IMG/VR virus record: IMGVR_UViG_3300047551_002585
Coordinates: 1 to 32,417 of that record
From: a virus
Reading direction: 5' to 3' (one strand)
DNA length: 32,417 nucleotides
Part shown: positions 11,468 to 17,710 of the stretch, in pieces
Numbering within the stretch: position 1 is the stretch's first letter
Layout of the letters: each line of letters starts with the position of its first letter
The notes under the pieces: model-generated
What the model saw: only the letters and a program-made list of their open reading frames with translations
Database searches by the model: none
What the model was told of the DNA's origin: nothing
Position numbers and translations under genes: made by a program

Positions 11468-11596
11468 ATGCAGAATCCCAAGAATTCTAGGGACAAATTA
11501 AAGAGTCTACTCTTAAAAAATGCTGTCCGAAAGATACGGAACGGCGATAGATGTGGTTGTCAAAAGCCAAAATCAAATAAACAGAATCCTCGTTGA
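11468..11596 (+). CDS. Small basic peptide, 42 aa
   Basis: A short ORF from ATG 11468 with AGGAG five bases upstream, ending TGA 11594-11596. It encodes MQNPKNSRDKLKSLLLKNAV followed by RKIRNGDRCGCQKPKSNKQN and PR. The central helix is amphipathic and basic, with a Cys-Gly-Cys pair. It could be a virion or nucleic-acid-binding peptide. It is supported mainly by its ribosome site and late-type motif. Confidence 0.55.
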   Translation: MQNPKNSRDKLKSLLLKNAVRKIRNGDRCGCQKPKSNKQNPR

Positions 11597-11600
11597 CGGC

Positions 11601-11628
11601 TTGACAAGCATCACAATCTTGATAACAT
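11601..11628 (+). promoter_or_regulatory. Sigma-70-type promoter
   Basis: TTGACA (11601-11606), 16 bases, TAACAT (11623-11628). The predicted start is about 11635; the ATG at 11649 has GAAAGGA upstream, which would be included in the mRNA. Confidence 0.65.
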
Positions 11629-11648
11629 ATGGTGAAAGGAACTAAACC

Positions 11649-12029
11649 ATGAATCTAAAGTCTCTCATCGTTTCTGCCGTTCTATCGCTCTCAACCTCTG
11701 CCTACGCCCAATGGTACGGCGGTGGATGTGTTGGAGTTGGTTTCGGTGGAGGTTACAGCAGTACTGTTGTTTCAAGTAATTACGGCAGTGCAAGCGTTGT
11801 CACCACCAATTTTGGTGGAGGCGTTGGTTACTACGGTGGTTATTACGGTGGCGGTTATTACGGTGGATGTGTTACTCCACGAGTTTTGCCGTATTATGGA
11901 TACACCCCTGCGTATGTGCCGTATCAATCGTATAATTACTGCTATCCCACACCTTACTACCGACCTGTGGTTGTTGCTCCTGTTGTTTATGGTGGTTACG
12001 GTGGTTGTGGGCAATATTGGGTGCGTTGA
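11649..12029 (+). CDS. Secreted Gly/Tyr-rich low-complexity protein
   Basis: The 126-aa product starts with a clear signal peptide, MNLKSLIVSAVLSLSTSAYA, cleaved before QWYGGG. The mature part is dominated by Gly, Tyr and Val (GGVGYYGGYYGGGYYGG), with spaced Cys residues and a Pro/Tyr-rich C-terminal half (PYYGYTPAYVPYQSYNYC). Such sequences occur in bacterial surface or periplasmic low-complexity proteins. It has its own host-type promoter and is not part of an obvious phage operon, so it may come from a host. Possible roles are envelope modification or aggregation; none is demonstrated. Confidence 0.75.
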   Translation: MNLKSLIVSAVLSLSTSAYAQWYGGGCVGVGFGGGYSSTVVSSNYGSASVVTTNFGGGVGYYGGYYGGGYYGGCVTPRVLPYYGYTPAYVPYQSYNYCYPTPYYRPVVVAPVVYGGYGGCGQYWVR

Positions 12030-12042
12030 CCAATCAGGTTTT

Positions 12043-12088
12043 GCTAGTTTTGTCCAAGGAACCGCCGCATTCGGTTGAAAAAACTAGC
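12043..12088 (+). other. Two-tier hairpin upstream of tRNA-Glu
   Basis: GCTAGTTTT (12043-12051) pairs perfectly with AAAACTAGC (12080-12088), enclosing a second hairpin AACCG (12060-12064)/CGGTT (12072-12076). It is not followed by a T run, so it is not a typical terminator. It may serve as an RNA processing or stability element between the Gly/Tyr-rich gene and the tRNA. Confidence 0.5.
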
Positions 12089-12092
12089 GTCT

Positions 12093-12165
12093 GGGCCTAT
12101 CGTCTAGTGGTCTAGGATAGGAGGCTTTCATCCTCTTGACCGGAGTTCGAATCTCCGTAGGCTCA
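12093..12165 (+). tRNA. tRNA-Glu (anticodon TTC)
   Basis: Acceptor GGGCCTA/TAGGCTC (one G-T pair), D arm GTCTAGTGGTCTAGGA, anticodon arm GGAGG-CTTTCAT-CCTCT and T arm CGGAG-TTCGAAT-CTCCG closely follow bacterial tRNA-Glu. The discriminator is A; CCA is not encoded. Confidence 0.95.
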
Positions 12166-12187
12166 CTTTGTAAAGGAGAACACTAAA

Positions 12188-12352
12188 ATGGTGAACAAGT
12201 ATCGTGAGTTGAATCGTCGTCGCAAGCGTAAGTATGAGTCTCGTAAGAAGGCTCGCCAAACAGAATTACTGAATGCCAAGAAGGAAACCCTTCGCAAGTT
12301 GGAAGCACAAGATCGTCTTCCGTCTTGGGTAAAGGCTGAAAAGGGCATCTGA
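12188..12352 (+). CDS. Small highly basic helical protein, 54 aa
   Basis: ATG 12188 has an excellent AAAGGAGAA site upstream, and TGA is at 12350-12352. The product, MVNKYRELNRRRKRKYESRK and onward, is a single Arg/Lys-rich helix with a C-terminal LPSWVKAEKGI. It probably binds nucleic acid. It sits between tRNA-Glu and tRNA-Ser and is probably cotranscribed with them. Confidence 0.65.
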   Translation: MVNKYRELNRRRKRKYESRKKARQTELLNAKKETLRKLEAQDRLPSWVKAEKGI

Positions 12353-12357
12353 TTTCA

Positions 12358-12444
12358 GGGCAGGTGTCCGAGCGGTTGAAGGAGCAGCATTGGAAATGCT
12401 GTATACGAGTAATCGTATCGTGGGTTCGAATCCCACCTTGCCCG
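12358..12444 (+). tRNA. tRNA-Ser (anticodon GGA)
   Basis: Acceptor GGGCAGG/CTTGCCC with one G-T, anticodon arm CAGCA-TTGGAAA-TGCTG (anticodon GGA), long variable arm ATACGAG..ATCGTAT and T arm GTGGG-TTCGAAT-CCCAC. At 87 bases it has the size expected for a class II tRNA. The discriminator is G, as usual for serine. Confidence 0.95.
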
Positions 12445-12449
12445 CTGTT

Positions 12450-12521
12450 TGGCTCGTAGCACAACGGTAGTGCAATCCGCTGTTAACGGATCGGTTGCTG
12501 GTTCGAATCCAGCCGAGCCAG
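12450..12521 (+). tRNA. tRNA-Asn (anticodon GTT)
   Basis: Acceptor TGGCTCG/CGAGCCA, D arm with ACAACGGTAGTGC, anticodon arm ATCCG-CTGTTAA-CGGAT (anticodon GTT), T arm GCTGG-TTCGAAT-CCAGC, discriminator G. It starts five bases after tRNA-Ser. Confidence 0.95.
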
Positions 12522-12522
12522 T

Positions 12523-12593
12523 TCCTTTGTGGTGTAACGGTAGCACAGGAGATTTTGGTCCTCCTTGTCTTGGTTCGAATCCAAGCGAAGGAA
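12523..12593 (+). tRNA. tRNA-Gln (anticodon TTG)
   Basis: Acceptor TCCTTTG/CGAAGGA (one T-G), anticodon arm GGAGA-TTTTGGT-CCTCC (anticodon TTG, with an A-C mismatch next to the loop), T arm CTTGG-TTCGAAT-CCAAG, discriminator A. It is one base from tRNA-Asn, so the three tRNAs are one unit. Confidence 0.9.
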
Positions 12594-12645
12594 TTTTTGT
12601 TTGTGAAGAAACAGTTCAACCCTGTCGCTAAACCAATATACCAGT

Positions 12646-12852
12646 ATGGAAGACCTACAGACTATATTTTTAATCGTTTCAGGCGTGTCCGCATTCGTTG
12701 CTGTCCAAATGAAGTTTTATCGGTGGTCGTATTCACAGGGATACTCTCACGGACACCATTCGGGATTTAGTCACGGATTGTGGAAGGCTCACGAGCGAGC
12801 AGAGAAAAAGCGTGGTTACGCTTTAACCGAGCAGCAAATCCATAGTCAATGA
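12646..12852 (+). CDS. Small membrane protein with His/Gly/Ser repeats
   Basis: The 68-aa product begins MEDLQTIFLIVSGVSAFVAV, one membrane helix at about 5-24, followed by a repeated motif YSQGYSHGHHSGFSHG and a charged helix (LWKAHERAEKKRGYALTEQQ). The His-rich repeat could bind metal. No ribosome site is obvious. Its last 30 bases overlap tail-to-tail with the fibre gene on the other strand. Confidence 0.6.
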   Translation: MEDLQTIFLIVSGVSAFVAVQMKFYRWSYSQGYSHGHHSGFSHGLWKAHERAEKKRGYALTEQQIHSQ

Positions 12853-14238
12853 CGGCTTGGTTTGGATCACGCTGATTCGTGTGTTCAACCCGTTTCTGTT
12901 TTCTGAAACGGGAGTCTCGTTCAAGTAGATTCGTGCACGGCTTTGTTTTAGTGTTTCATCTGCCACGAATTTAACTGTAAACGAACGAGAGTTGTTGGTT
13001 GCTGACCCTGCACGGTAGTCCACATAAATGTTTTGGTTCACAGCCAATCCGTTGATGTCGGAAAGAGTTTGTGTCGTTGGATTAGATATTTCAATAATAC
13101 CTGTTCCTGATGGCAGAACCGAAACACTAGACAATTCTACGGTTGTGTAGTATGCAGTTATTCCACCTAGAGAAATTCCTGTGACCACAAGAGGCGAACC
13201 TGTATTGTCTGATGCCTTATCATTCAATGTGCAATTCACGCTTCCCAACACCAATCCTTGTTCGGTATCAGGTGAGAAGAATGTGAATGTGCTGCCTGTG
13301 GTTATGGACGCACCAAAAGAATTCCACTGCTGAATTGCTGTGTTTCTTTCGTCTGCAATGGATACTGTTGCCGTGACTCCTGCGGCGGTTGATCCTGAAG
13401 TTTGAACAAGTACACGAATGCCTTCGGTGGATGTGCTGTTGCTGTCTCCACCAGCCAAGAATCGACAGTTTAACAAATTGCCACCACCAATAGCAGAACT
13501 CTGTGATTCCCAAGAGTGGAATTGTAGTATTCCTCCACCCTGTTGTTGAGCCTTTATAGTAATTGCTAATTTTTGTTTTCCGCTGGTGTTCCAAATATTT
13601 AAAAATGGGGTGATATCAAATGAAATATTTGAGCCGCTCCACACGCCCGTGGAGACGATTTCAGCCGCCGCAGGCTCGGTGTCTCCTCCCCCATTAGACC
13701 ATGTGGTTCCTGCCCCTTCTGACGGCTTATACCACGATACAGAAGCGTCCACGGTGACTCCTAGAGGCAGCAGGACGGCTTCTAGGGCGGTTCCTGTGGC
13801 TCCTGATTGCAGGGATAGGGTCAAGGTGGCGTTGCCCACGCTGTAGGCGGCTCCTGTCGTGTAGCCGCTCACGGTGGACAGAGCAGAGGCGATAGCCGTG
13901 GTTGGTTCTAAAATAATCACCGCCCGATAATTTTCTAAAGTATTGCCACCAACTCTCAAATATTCACGAGATCGGTAGAGCAGATTACCTCCCGCTCCAC
14001 CTGAATAATTTGCTGTGGGGTTTTCGTCGGTTACTGCAATTTCTTGAGATTCGTCTGGAATATCAATAAACTTTGATCCCACAATTTCATAAACGGAGAC
14101 AGATTTGATCGCTTCTCTGTTGGTGATGTATGTGTCGCTGTTTCCGTCTGCTCCGTAAATTGTAGCCCTGACACTGGGTGTCACATCACGATTCAGTAGC
14201 GAATGTGCTTCGCGTTGTCTGTGTTGTGTCCGAAGCAT
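12823..14238 (-). CDS. Fibre-like virion protein with a DNRLRE-like domain
   Basis: The 471-aa protein is Gly/Ser/Thr rich and predicted almost entirely beta. Residues of the centre, TTWSNGGGDTEPAAAEIVS then NISFDITPFLNIWNTSG and ILQFHSWES, fit the DNRLRE family of beta-sandwich domains (tWxxGGd...fDvTp..qxW..g). These occur in bacterial surface and phage adhesins and may bind carbohydrate. The start is the ATG at 14238, 10 bases after the upstream gene; no ribosome site is obvious. It is the second gene of a two-gene - strand unit and is most likely a tail-fibre or appendage component. Assignment to a named T4 gene is not possible. Confidence 0.7.
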   Translation of the reverse strand: MLRTQHRQREAHSLLNRDVTPSVRATIYGADGNSDTYITNREAIKSVSVYEIVGSKFIDIPDESQEIAVTDENPTANYSGGAGGNLLYRSREYLRVGGNTLENYRAVIILEPTTAIASALSTVSGYTTGAAYSVGNATLTLSLQSGATGTALEAVLLPLGVTVDASVSWYKPSEGAGTTWSNGGGDTEPAAAEIVSTGVWSGSNISFDITPFLNIWNTSGKQKLAITIKAQQQGGGILQFHSWESQSSAIGGGNLLNCRFLAGGDSNSTSTEGIRVLVQTSGSTAAGVTATVSIADERNTAIQQWNSFGASITTGSTFTFFSPDTEQGLVLGSVNCTLNDKASDNTGSPLVVTGISLGGITAYYTTVELSSVSVLPSGTGIIEISNPTTQTLSDINGLAVNQNIYVDYRAGSATNNSRSFTVKFVADETLKQSRARIYLNETPVSENRNGLNTRISVIQTKPSLTMDLLLG

Positions 14239-14247
14239 AGATTGGTT

Positions 14248-16311
14248 TTACGAAGCGTAGAACGAGAAAGTAATTCCGCTTCCTGTGTTGTGTGGGGCAA
14301 GACTTGCAGAATACGGTGGATAGAACACTTTAATCTTATTGATGTTGTCCACTTCAAAGAACATTTCGTCGCCGTGATACATGGTGTAAGAAGCGGTTCC
14401 TGCGGTAGCACCATAAACTGCTGCATCTGCTTCAGAAATAACACACATAATTTCATTTTGCGAAGCGTTTGTTCCTGTTGCTACTCGTGAAACCTTGATG
14501 CGAATACCATTGGCACAGGTGAATCCTGCGTTTCCGTTATATTCAGTCAGGTTCTTTGCTGTGTTGCTCACATAATTTGTGCGAGCCATGAAAGACGGCT
14601 GTAGAGTGTATGCCTCTACTGCCACTCCGATGGTTCCGCTGCTAGCGTTTACAGTATTGGCTAGGGTTTGCAGTTGAGTGTTTACTGCATTTTTTATTAG
14701 TGTGTAGATAGACAGAGAATCGTTGAAATCCAAAGCACCAACACTAACAGATGAGTCGTATAGAGCCTTCTTGGTTGCAATCAAGAAATCGCTGTTGGTC
14801 TTGAGTTGAGCAATCTTGGTATCAAAATTGCTTTGGGTTACAAGCGTGGAAGACTGTAGATCAACAGGCAACAGTCCACCAGAATAACCTTTGACAAGAA
14901 CTGGACCGTTTGCAGTATCTCCTGCCACCCATATTCCTGTAGCGGCATAGGTAGAACCAGCAACCTGAATGGGGTTGTTGTATTCTTGAGAGATGCCAAC
15001 GGCAGCACCAAGAGTTACTTGTGCAGTAAACGAGAATCCGCTGTTTACCAAATATGTGTTGATGGCAGCGTAACTCCATCCCGCACCAGTTATACCACCA
15101 ACTCTATACAGGCTTCCGTTTGCTGCTCTTGCTGTCAGATATGTTGGTACTGTTGATAGTGCCGCATCATCCGCAGCACCTTGTCCAACAACTTCAACCG
15201 AATCGGAAGTGTAATCTAGATTTCTTATGTCCAAATCTGTTGCAGATACAGTAATTCCGCCAACAGTAGATGAAAAATCTAGTGTTCCAGAAACAGCCTT
15301 GATGTTTACATTAAGAGCGTTGTTTTCTGTGTATATTGGGCTTGCTGTTGCTCCAGTAAATCCGAACAATCCAACCGAAACTGTAGATGCTGTTCCACCA
15401 CCGTAAACCGTAATGGTATCGGATGCAGATGTTAGTCCACGAATATTTACGGTTCCAAATGTAACATCCACAGTTCCAACAGTAATGCCTACTGTATTTC
15501 CAATAACAACATTACCGAAAGTTACACCTACTGTGTTTCCAATCACAACATTACCAAATGTGACACCCACTGTGCTGCCGACAGTTCCAATATTTACTGT
15601 TCCAAATGTTACACCGATATCAAGAGTGTTTCCAATCAACACTCCAACAGTATTTCCTATAATAACATCACTAAATGTCACCCCTACGGTTCCGCCAACA
15701 GTTCCAACATTTACGGTTCCCAGTGTTACTCCAAGAGTGCTGCCAACAGTTCCAACATTTACTGTGCCAGTCACACCAACTGTGTTGCTTATTTGAACCG
15801 CTGTAAATGTCACACCAACAAGATTTGCAAATATATCATCAAATGTAACAGTTACGGGTGCAAAAATTGAACCTATTTGAGTAATGTAGTCTATTGTGGT
15901 TCCGCTTACCTTACCAAACACAACTCCAACGGTATTTCCAACCACAACACTTCCAAATGTAACACCTACCGTGCCGCTCACGGTTCCTACATCAACTGAA
16001 CCTGTAACCCCAACAGTATTTCCAATGTTTATGCTACCAACAGTTATTCCAAAAACTGCGGAAGAAGTCACGCCTATAACATTGACATCCACCGTTCCGA
16101 ATGTTACACTTGCCGTACCGAAGGTTACACCAACGGTATTACCAACCACAACATCACTAAAGGTAACGCCGACAGTATTTCCTACAGAAAGGGTTCCACC
16201 GTATACTTGTGTGTACTGAATATGACCTGTAAGACCAGCAGAATAAATACTGGCAATCTCATAGGTCACTCCGTCTGTAGAAATCAGATAGTTGTCGCTA
16301 GTTGCTCCCAT
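14248..16311 (-). CDS. Repetitive beta-solenoid-like virion fibre protein
   Basis: The 687-aa protein has about 300 residues of degenerate repeats of the type GNTVGVTFGxVxVGNT (about 10-14 residues each), a strand-turn pattern expected for a beta-solenoid or trimeric fibre shaft. The start MGATSDNYLISTDGVTYEIA follows a GGAGC ribosome site. After the repeats come a Tyr/Ser-rich domain, a helical segment (FDTKIAQLKTNSDFLIATKK) and a C-terminal beta domain ending in GSGITFSFYAS. By analogy with T4-like phages, such a protein may be a long fibre, whisker or adhesin. The low-complexity shaft could vary in length by recombination. Confidence 0.7.
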   Translation of the reverse strand: MGATSDNYLISTDGVTYEIASIYSAGLTGHIQYTQVYGGTLSVGNTVGVTFSDVVVGNTVGVTFGTASVTFGTVDVNVIGVTSSAVFGITVGSINIGNTVGVTGSVDVGTVSGTVGVTFGSVVVGNTVGVVFGKVSGTTIDYITQIGSIFAPVTVTFDDIFANLVGVTFTAVQISNTVGVTGTVNVGTVGSTLGVTLGTVNVGTVGGTVGVTFSDVIIGNTVGVLIGNTLDIGVTFGTVNIGTVGSTVGVTFGNVVIGNTVGVTFGNVVIGNTVGITVGTVDVTFGTVNIRGLTSASDTITVYGGGTASTVSVGLFGFTGATASPIYTENNALNVNIKAVSGTLDFSSTVGGITVSATDLDIRNLDYTSDSVEVVGQGAADDAALSTVPTYLTARAANGSLYRVGGITGAGWSYAAINTYLVNSGFSFTAQVTLGAAVGISQEYNNPIQVAGSTYAATGIWVAGDTANGPVLVKGYSGGLLPVDLQSSTLVTQSNFDTKIAQLKTNSDFLIATKKALYDSSVSVGALDFNDSLSIYTLIKNAVNTQLQTLANTVNASSGTIGVAVEAYTLQPSFMARTNYVSNTAKNLTEYNGNAGFTCANGIRIKVSRVATGTNASQNEIMCVISEADAAVYGATAGTASYTMYHGDEMFFEVDNINKIKVFYPPYSASLAPHNTGSGITFSFYAS
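15440..16190 (-). repeat. Degenerate short tandem repeats encoding the fibre shaft
   Basis: In the coding strand, units of about 30-42 bases built around GGAAATACTGTTGGTGT-like sequence recur about 20 times with point differences, giving the VGVTFG peptide repeats. On the other strand the same repeats create two long open frames (15413-15796 and 15896-16219), which are shadows. Confidence 0.75.
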
Positions 16312-16346
16312 TGGATATTTTGCTCCGTCTTGGGGGTATCGGGTTC

Positions 16347-16353
16347 CTAAATA
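16347..16353 (+). promoter_or_regulatory. Late-promoter-like CTAAATA before gp33
   Basis: CTAAATA in TTCCTAAATACTG lies in the divergent gap between the fibre gene (- strand, start 16311) and gp33. A transcript starting about 8 bases later would carry a leader of about 30 bases to the ATG at 16391. Confidence 0.5.
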
Positions 16354-16390
16354 CTGCTAACTTATGTATAAAATTGAAAGTAGGTCTGAA

Positions 16391-16606
16391 ATGGAAGTCA
16401 ATAACGCACGGTTCCCCAAAGAAGTAGAAACGCACGCTCAAAAATACGGAGTTTCGTATATTGACTCGGTGATTGCGGTGTGTGAGCGTTACGGAATTGA
16501 ACCACAAGTGGCTGCTAAATTTTTGAACAAGCCTATAATTGAAAAAATACGGGCTGAAGGGCAGAATCTAAATCTGCTCCCCAAAAAAGCAAAACTTCCT
16601 ATTTGA
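16391..16606 (+). CDS. gp33: Late-transcription co-activator gp33
   Basis: The protein of 71 aa (80 if the upstream ATG at 16364 is used) carries the gp33-type core: KYGVSYIDSVIAVCERYGIE then PQVAAKFLNKPIIEKIRAEG and LN.LP. T4 gp33 binds the RNA polymerase beta flap and the sliding clamp gp45 and, with gp55, activates late promoters. Its position beside gp32 is the same as in T4 (genes 32, 59, 33). The ATG at 16391 has AGTAGG upstream and is preferred; 16364 would be almost leaderless relative to the late-type motif. It supports the reading of TATAAATA/CTAAATA motifs here as late promoters. Confidence 0.8.
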   Translation: MEVNNARFPKEVETHAQKYGVSYIDSVIAVCERYGIEPQVAAKFLNKPIIEKIRAEGQNLNLLPKKAKLPI

Positions 16607-16609
16607 AAC

Positions 16610-16638
16610 TTGACAAGCCGCAGGGATTGGGGTATAGT
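16610..16638 (+). promoter_or_regulatory. Sigma-70-type promoter for gp32
   Basis: TTGACA (16610-16615), 17 bases, TATAGT (16633-16638). The predicted start is about 16645, leaving a leader of nearly 70 bases before gp32. Confidence 0.75.
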
Positions 16639-16641
16639 TAC

Positions 16642-16648
16642 CTAAATA
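16642..16648 (+). promoter_or_regulatory. Overlapping late-promoter-like CTAAATA for gp32
   Basis: CTAAATA directly follows the sigma-70 -10 box and covers its predicted start, so gp32 could be driven both early and late. The leader after it (about 16665-16700) is A/C-rich with almost no G and little structure, the kind of sequence on which gp32 could bind its own mRNA. Confidence 0.5.
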
Positions 16649-16712
16649 CCTGTGTCTGAATTGTTCGTCAACATACAAACACACACAGTACAACAAGTAC
16701 AAGGAGATACGC

Positions 16713-17657
16713 ATGAGTTTCAAGGATATGAAGAATCGTTCCAAGTCGCCCACCTCTTATCAGTCCCTCGCGGCTGAAATGGAGAAACTGAACAAGCGTT
16801 CAGAGTCCTACAAAGACGACCGATTTTGGAAGCCCACACTAGACAAGACTTCTAACGGATTTGCAGTGATCCGTTTCCTCCCTGCGGTTGAAGGCGAAGA
16901 CCTGCCGTGGGCACGGGTGTGGAATCACGGTTTCCGTGGTCCAGGTGGATGGTATATTGAGAATTCTCTCACTACCATTGGTCTGAAAGACCCTGTTTCG
17001 GAACTGAACTCGCAGTTGTGGAACAGCGGCAGCGACGACGACAAGAAGTTGGCTCGTGATCGCAAGCGTCGCCTATCGTATGTCAGCAACATTCTCGTGG
17101 TCAGCGACCCCAAGAATCCTGAAAACGAGGGCAAGGTGTTCCTGTATCGCTACGGCAAGAAGATTTTTGAGAAGATTCAGAGTGCCATGAATCCTGAATA
17201 TCAGGACGAGAAGCCCATGAATCCCTTTGACTTTTGGGGCGGTGCAGACTTCAAGTTGAAGATTCGTCAGGTGGACGGTTATGTGAACTACGAGCGTAGT
17301 GAGTTTGCAGAAGCGGCTCCCCTGATGGGTGGTGATGACAAGGCTCTAGAGGAGTTGTGGAAGAAGCAGTATCCTCTAAAGGAGTTCACCGACCCCAAGA
17401 ATTTCAAGTCTTACGACGAGTTGAAGACACGGCTCCACGAGGTTCTCGGTGGCGATATCCGTGCGTCTGTCAACGAGTCCGCTGCAAAGGGCGGTGCGGA
17501 ATCTGCCTCTTTTGATGATGAAGATGAGACACCGCGTCCCCAAACGCGGAAGCCTGCTGCTCCTGCTCCCAAGAAGGAGATCAAGCGGGTTGTTGAGTCT
17601 GATGACGAGGTGGAAGACTCGCTATCCTACTTTGAGAAGTTGGCTGGCGACGAGTAA
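16713..17657 (+). CDS. gp32: Single-stranded DNA-binding protein gp32
   Basis: The 314-aa protein has the gp32 layout: basic N terminus MSFKDMKNRSKSPTSYQSLA for cooperative binding, an OB core with WKPTLDKTSNGFAVIRFLP, GWYIENSLTT, VSNILVVSDP and GKVFLYRYGKKIFEKI, and an acidic tail after about 260 (ESDDEVEDSLSYFEKLAGDE) that recruits replication proteins. The zinc ligands of T4 gp32 are missing and the protein has no cysteine at all; the cyanophage gp32s I recall share this. It coats ssDNA in replication, recombination and repair. The ribosome site is AAGGAGA. A terminator follows at once. Confidence 0.95.
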   Translation: MSFKDMKNRSKSPTSYQSLAAEMEKLNKRSESYKDDRFWKPTLDKTSNGFAVIRFLPAVEGEDLPWARVWNHGFRGPGGWYIENSLTTIGLKDPVSELNSQLWNSGSDDDKKLARDRKRRLSYVSNILVVSDPKNPENEGKVFLYRYGKKIFEKIQSAMNPEYQDEKPMNPFDFWGGADFKLKIRQVDGYVNYERSEFAEAAPLMGGDDKALEELWKKQYPLKEFTDPKNFKSYDELKTRLHEVLGGDIRASVNESAAKGGAESASFDDEDETPRPQTRKPAAPAPKKEIKRVVESDDEVEDSLSYFEKLAGDE

Positions 17658-17677
17658 GCCAACCGCCTAGCAGCACG

Positions 17678-17710
17678 AAAGGGGCACACTTCGGTGTGCC
17701 CCTTTTTCTT
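17678..17710 (+). terminator. Strong rho-independent terminator after gp32
   Basis: AAAGGGGCACAC, TTCG loop, GTGTGCCCCTTT makes a 12-bp stem (17678-17705), with the T run TTTTTCTTT overlapping its end. The - strand tape-measure gene ends just beyond it. Confidence 0.93.

Noticed and set aside
12183-12619. - strand ORFs with GGIRTHD, GFEPTIRLL and GWIRTSNRS
   Set aside because: They are antisense translations of the tRNA-Ser, -Asn and -Gln cluster. The same applies to 5839-6312 (tRNA-Gly) and 7922-8227 (tRNA-Lys).
15413-16219. + strand ORFs rich in Thr, Pro and Val (VFPITTLPNVTPTV repeats)
   Set aside because: They mirror the repeats of the fibre gene on the other strand, have no ribosome site and an unnatural composition.
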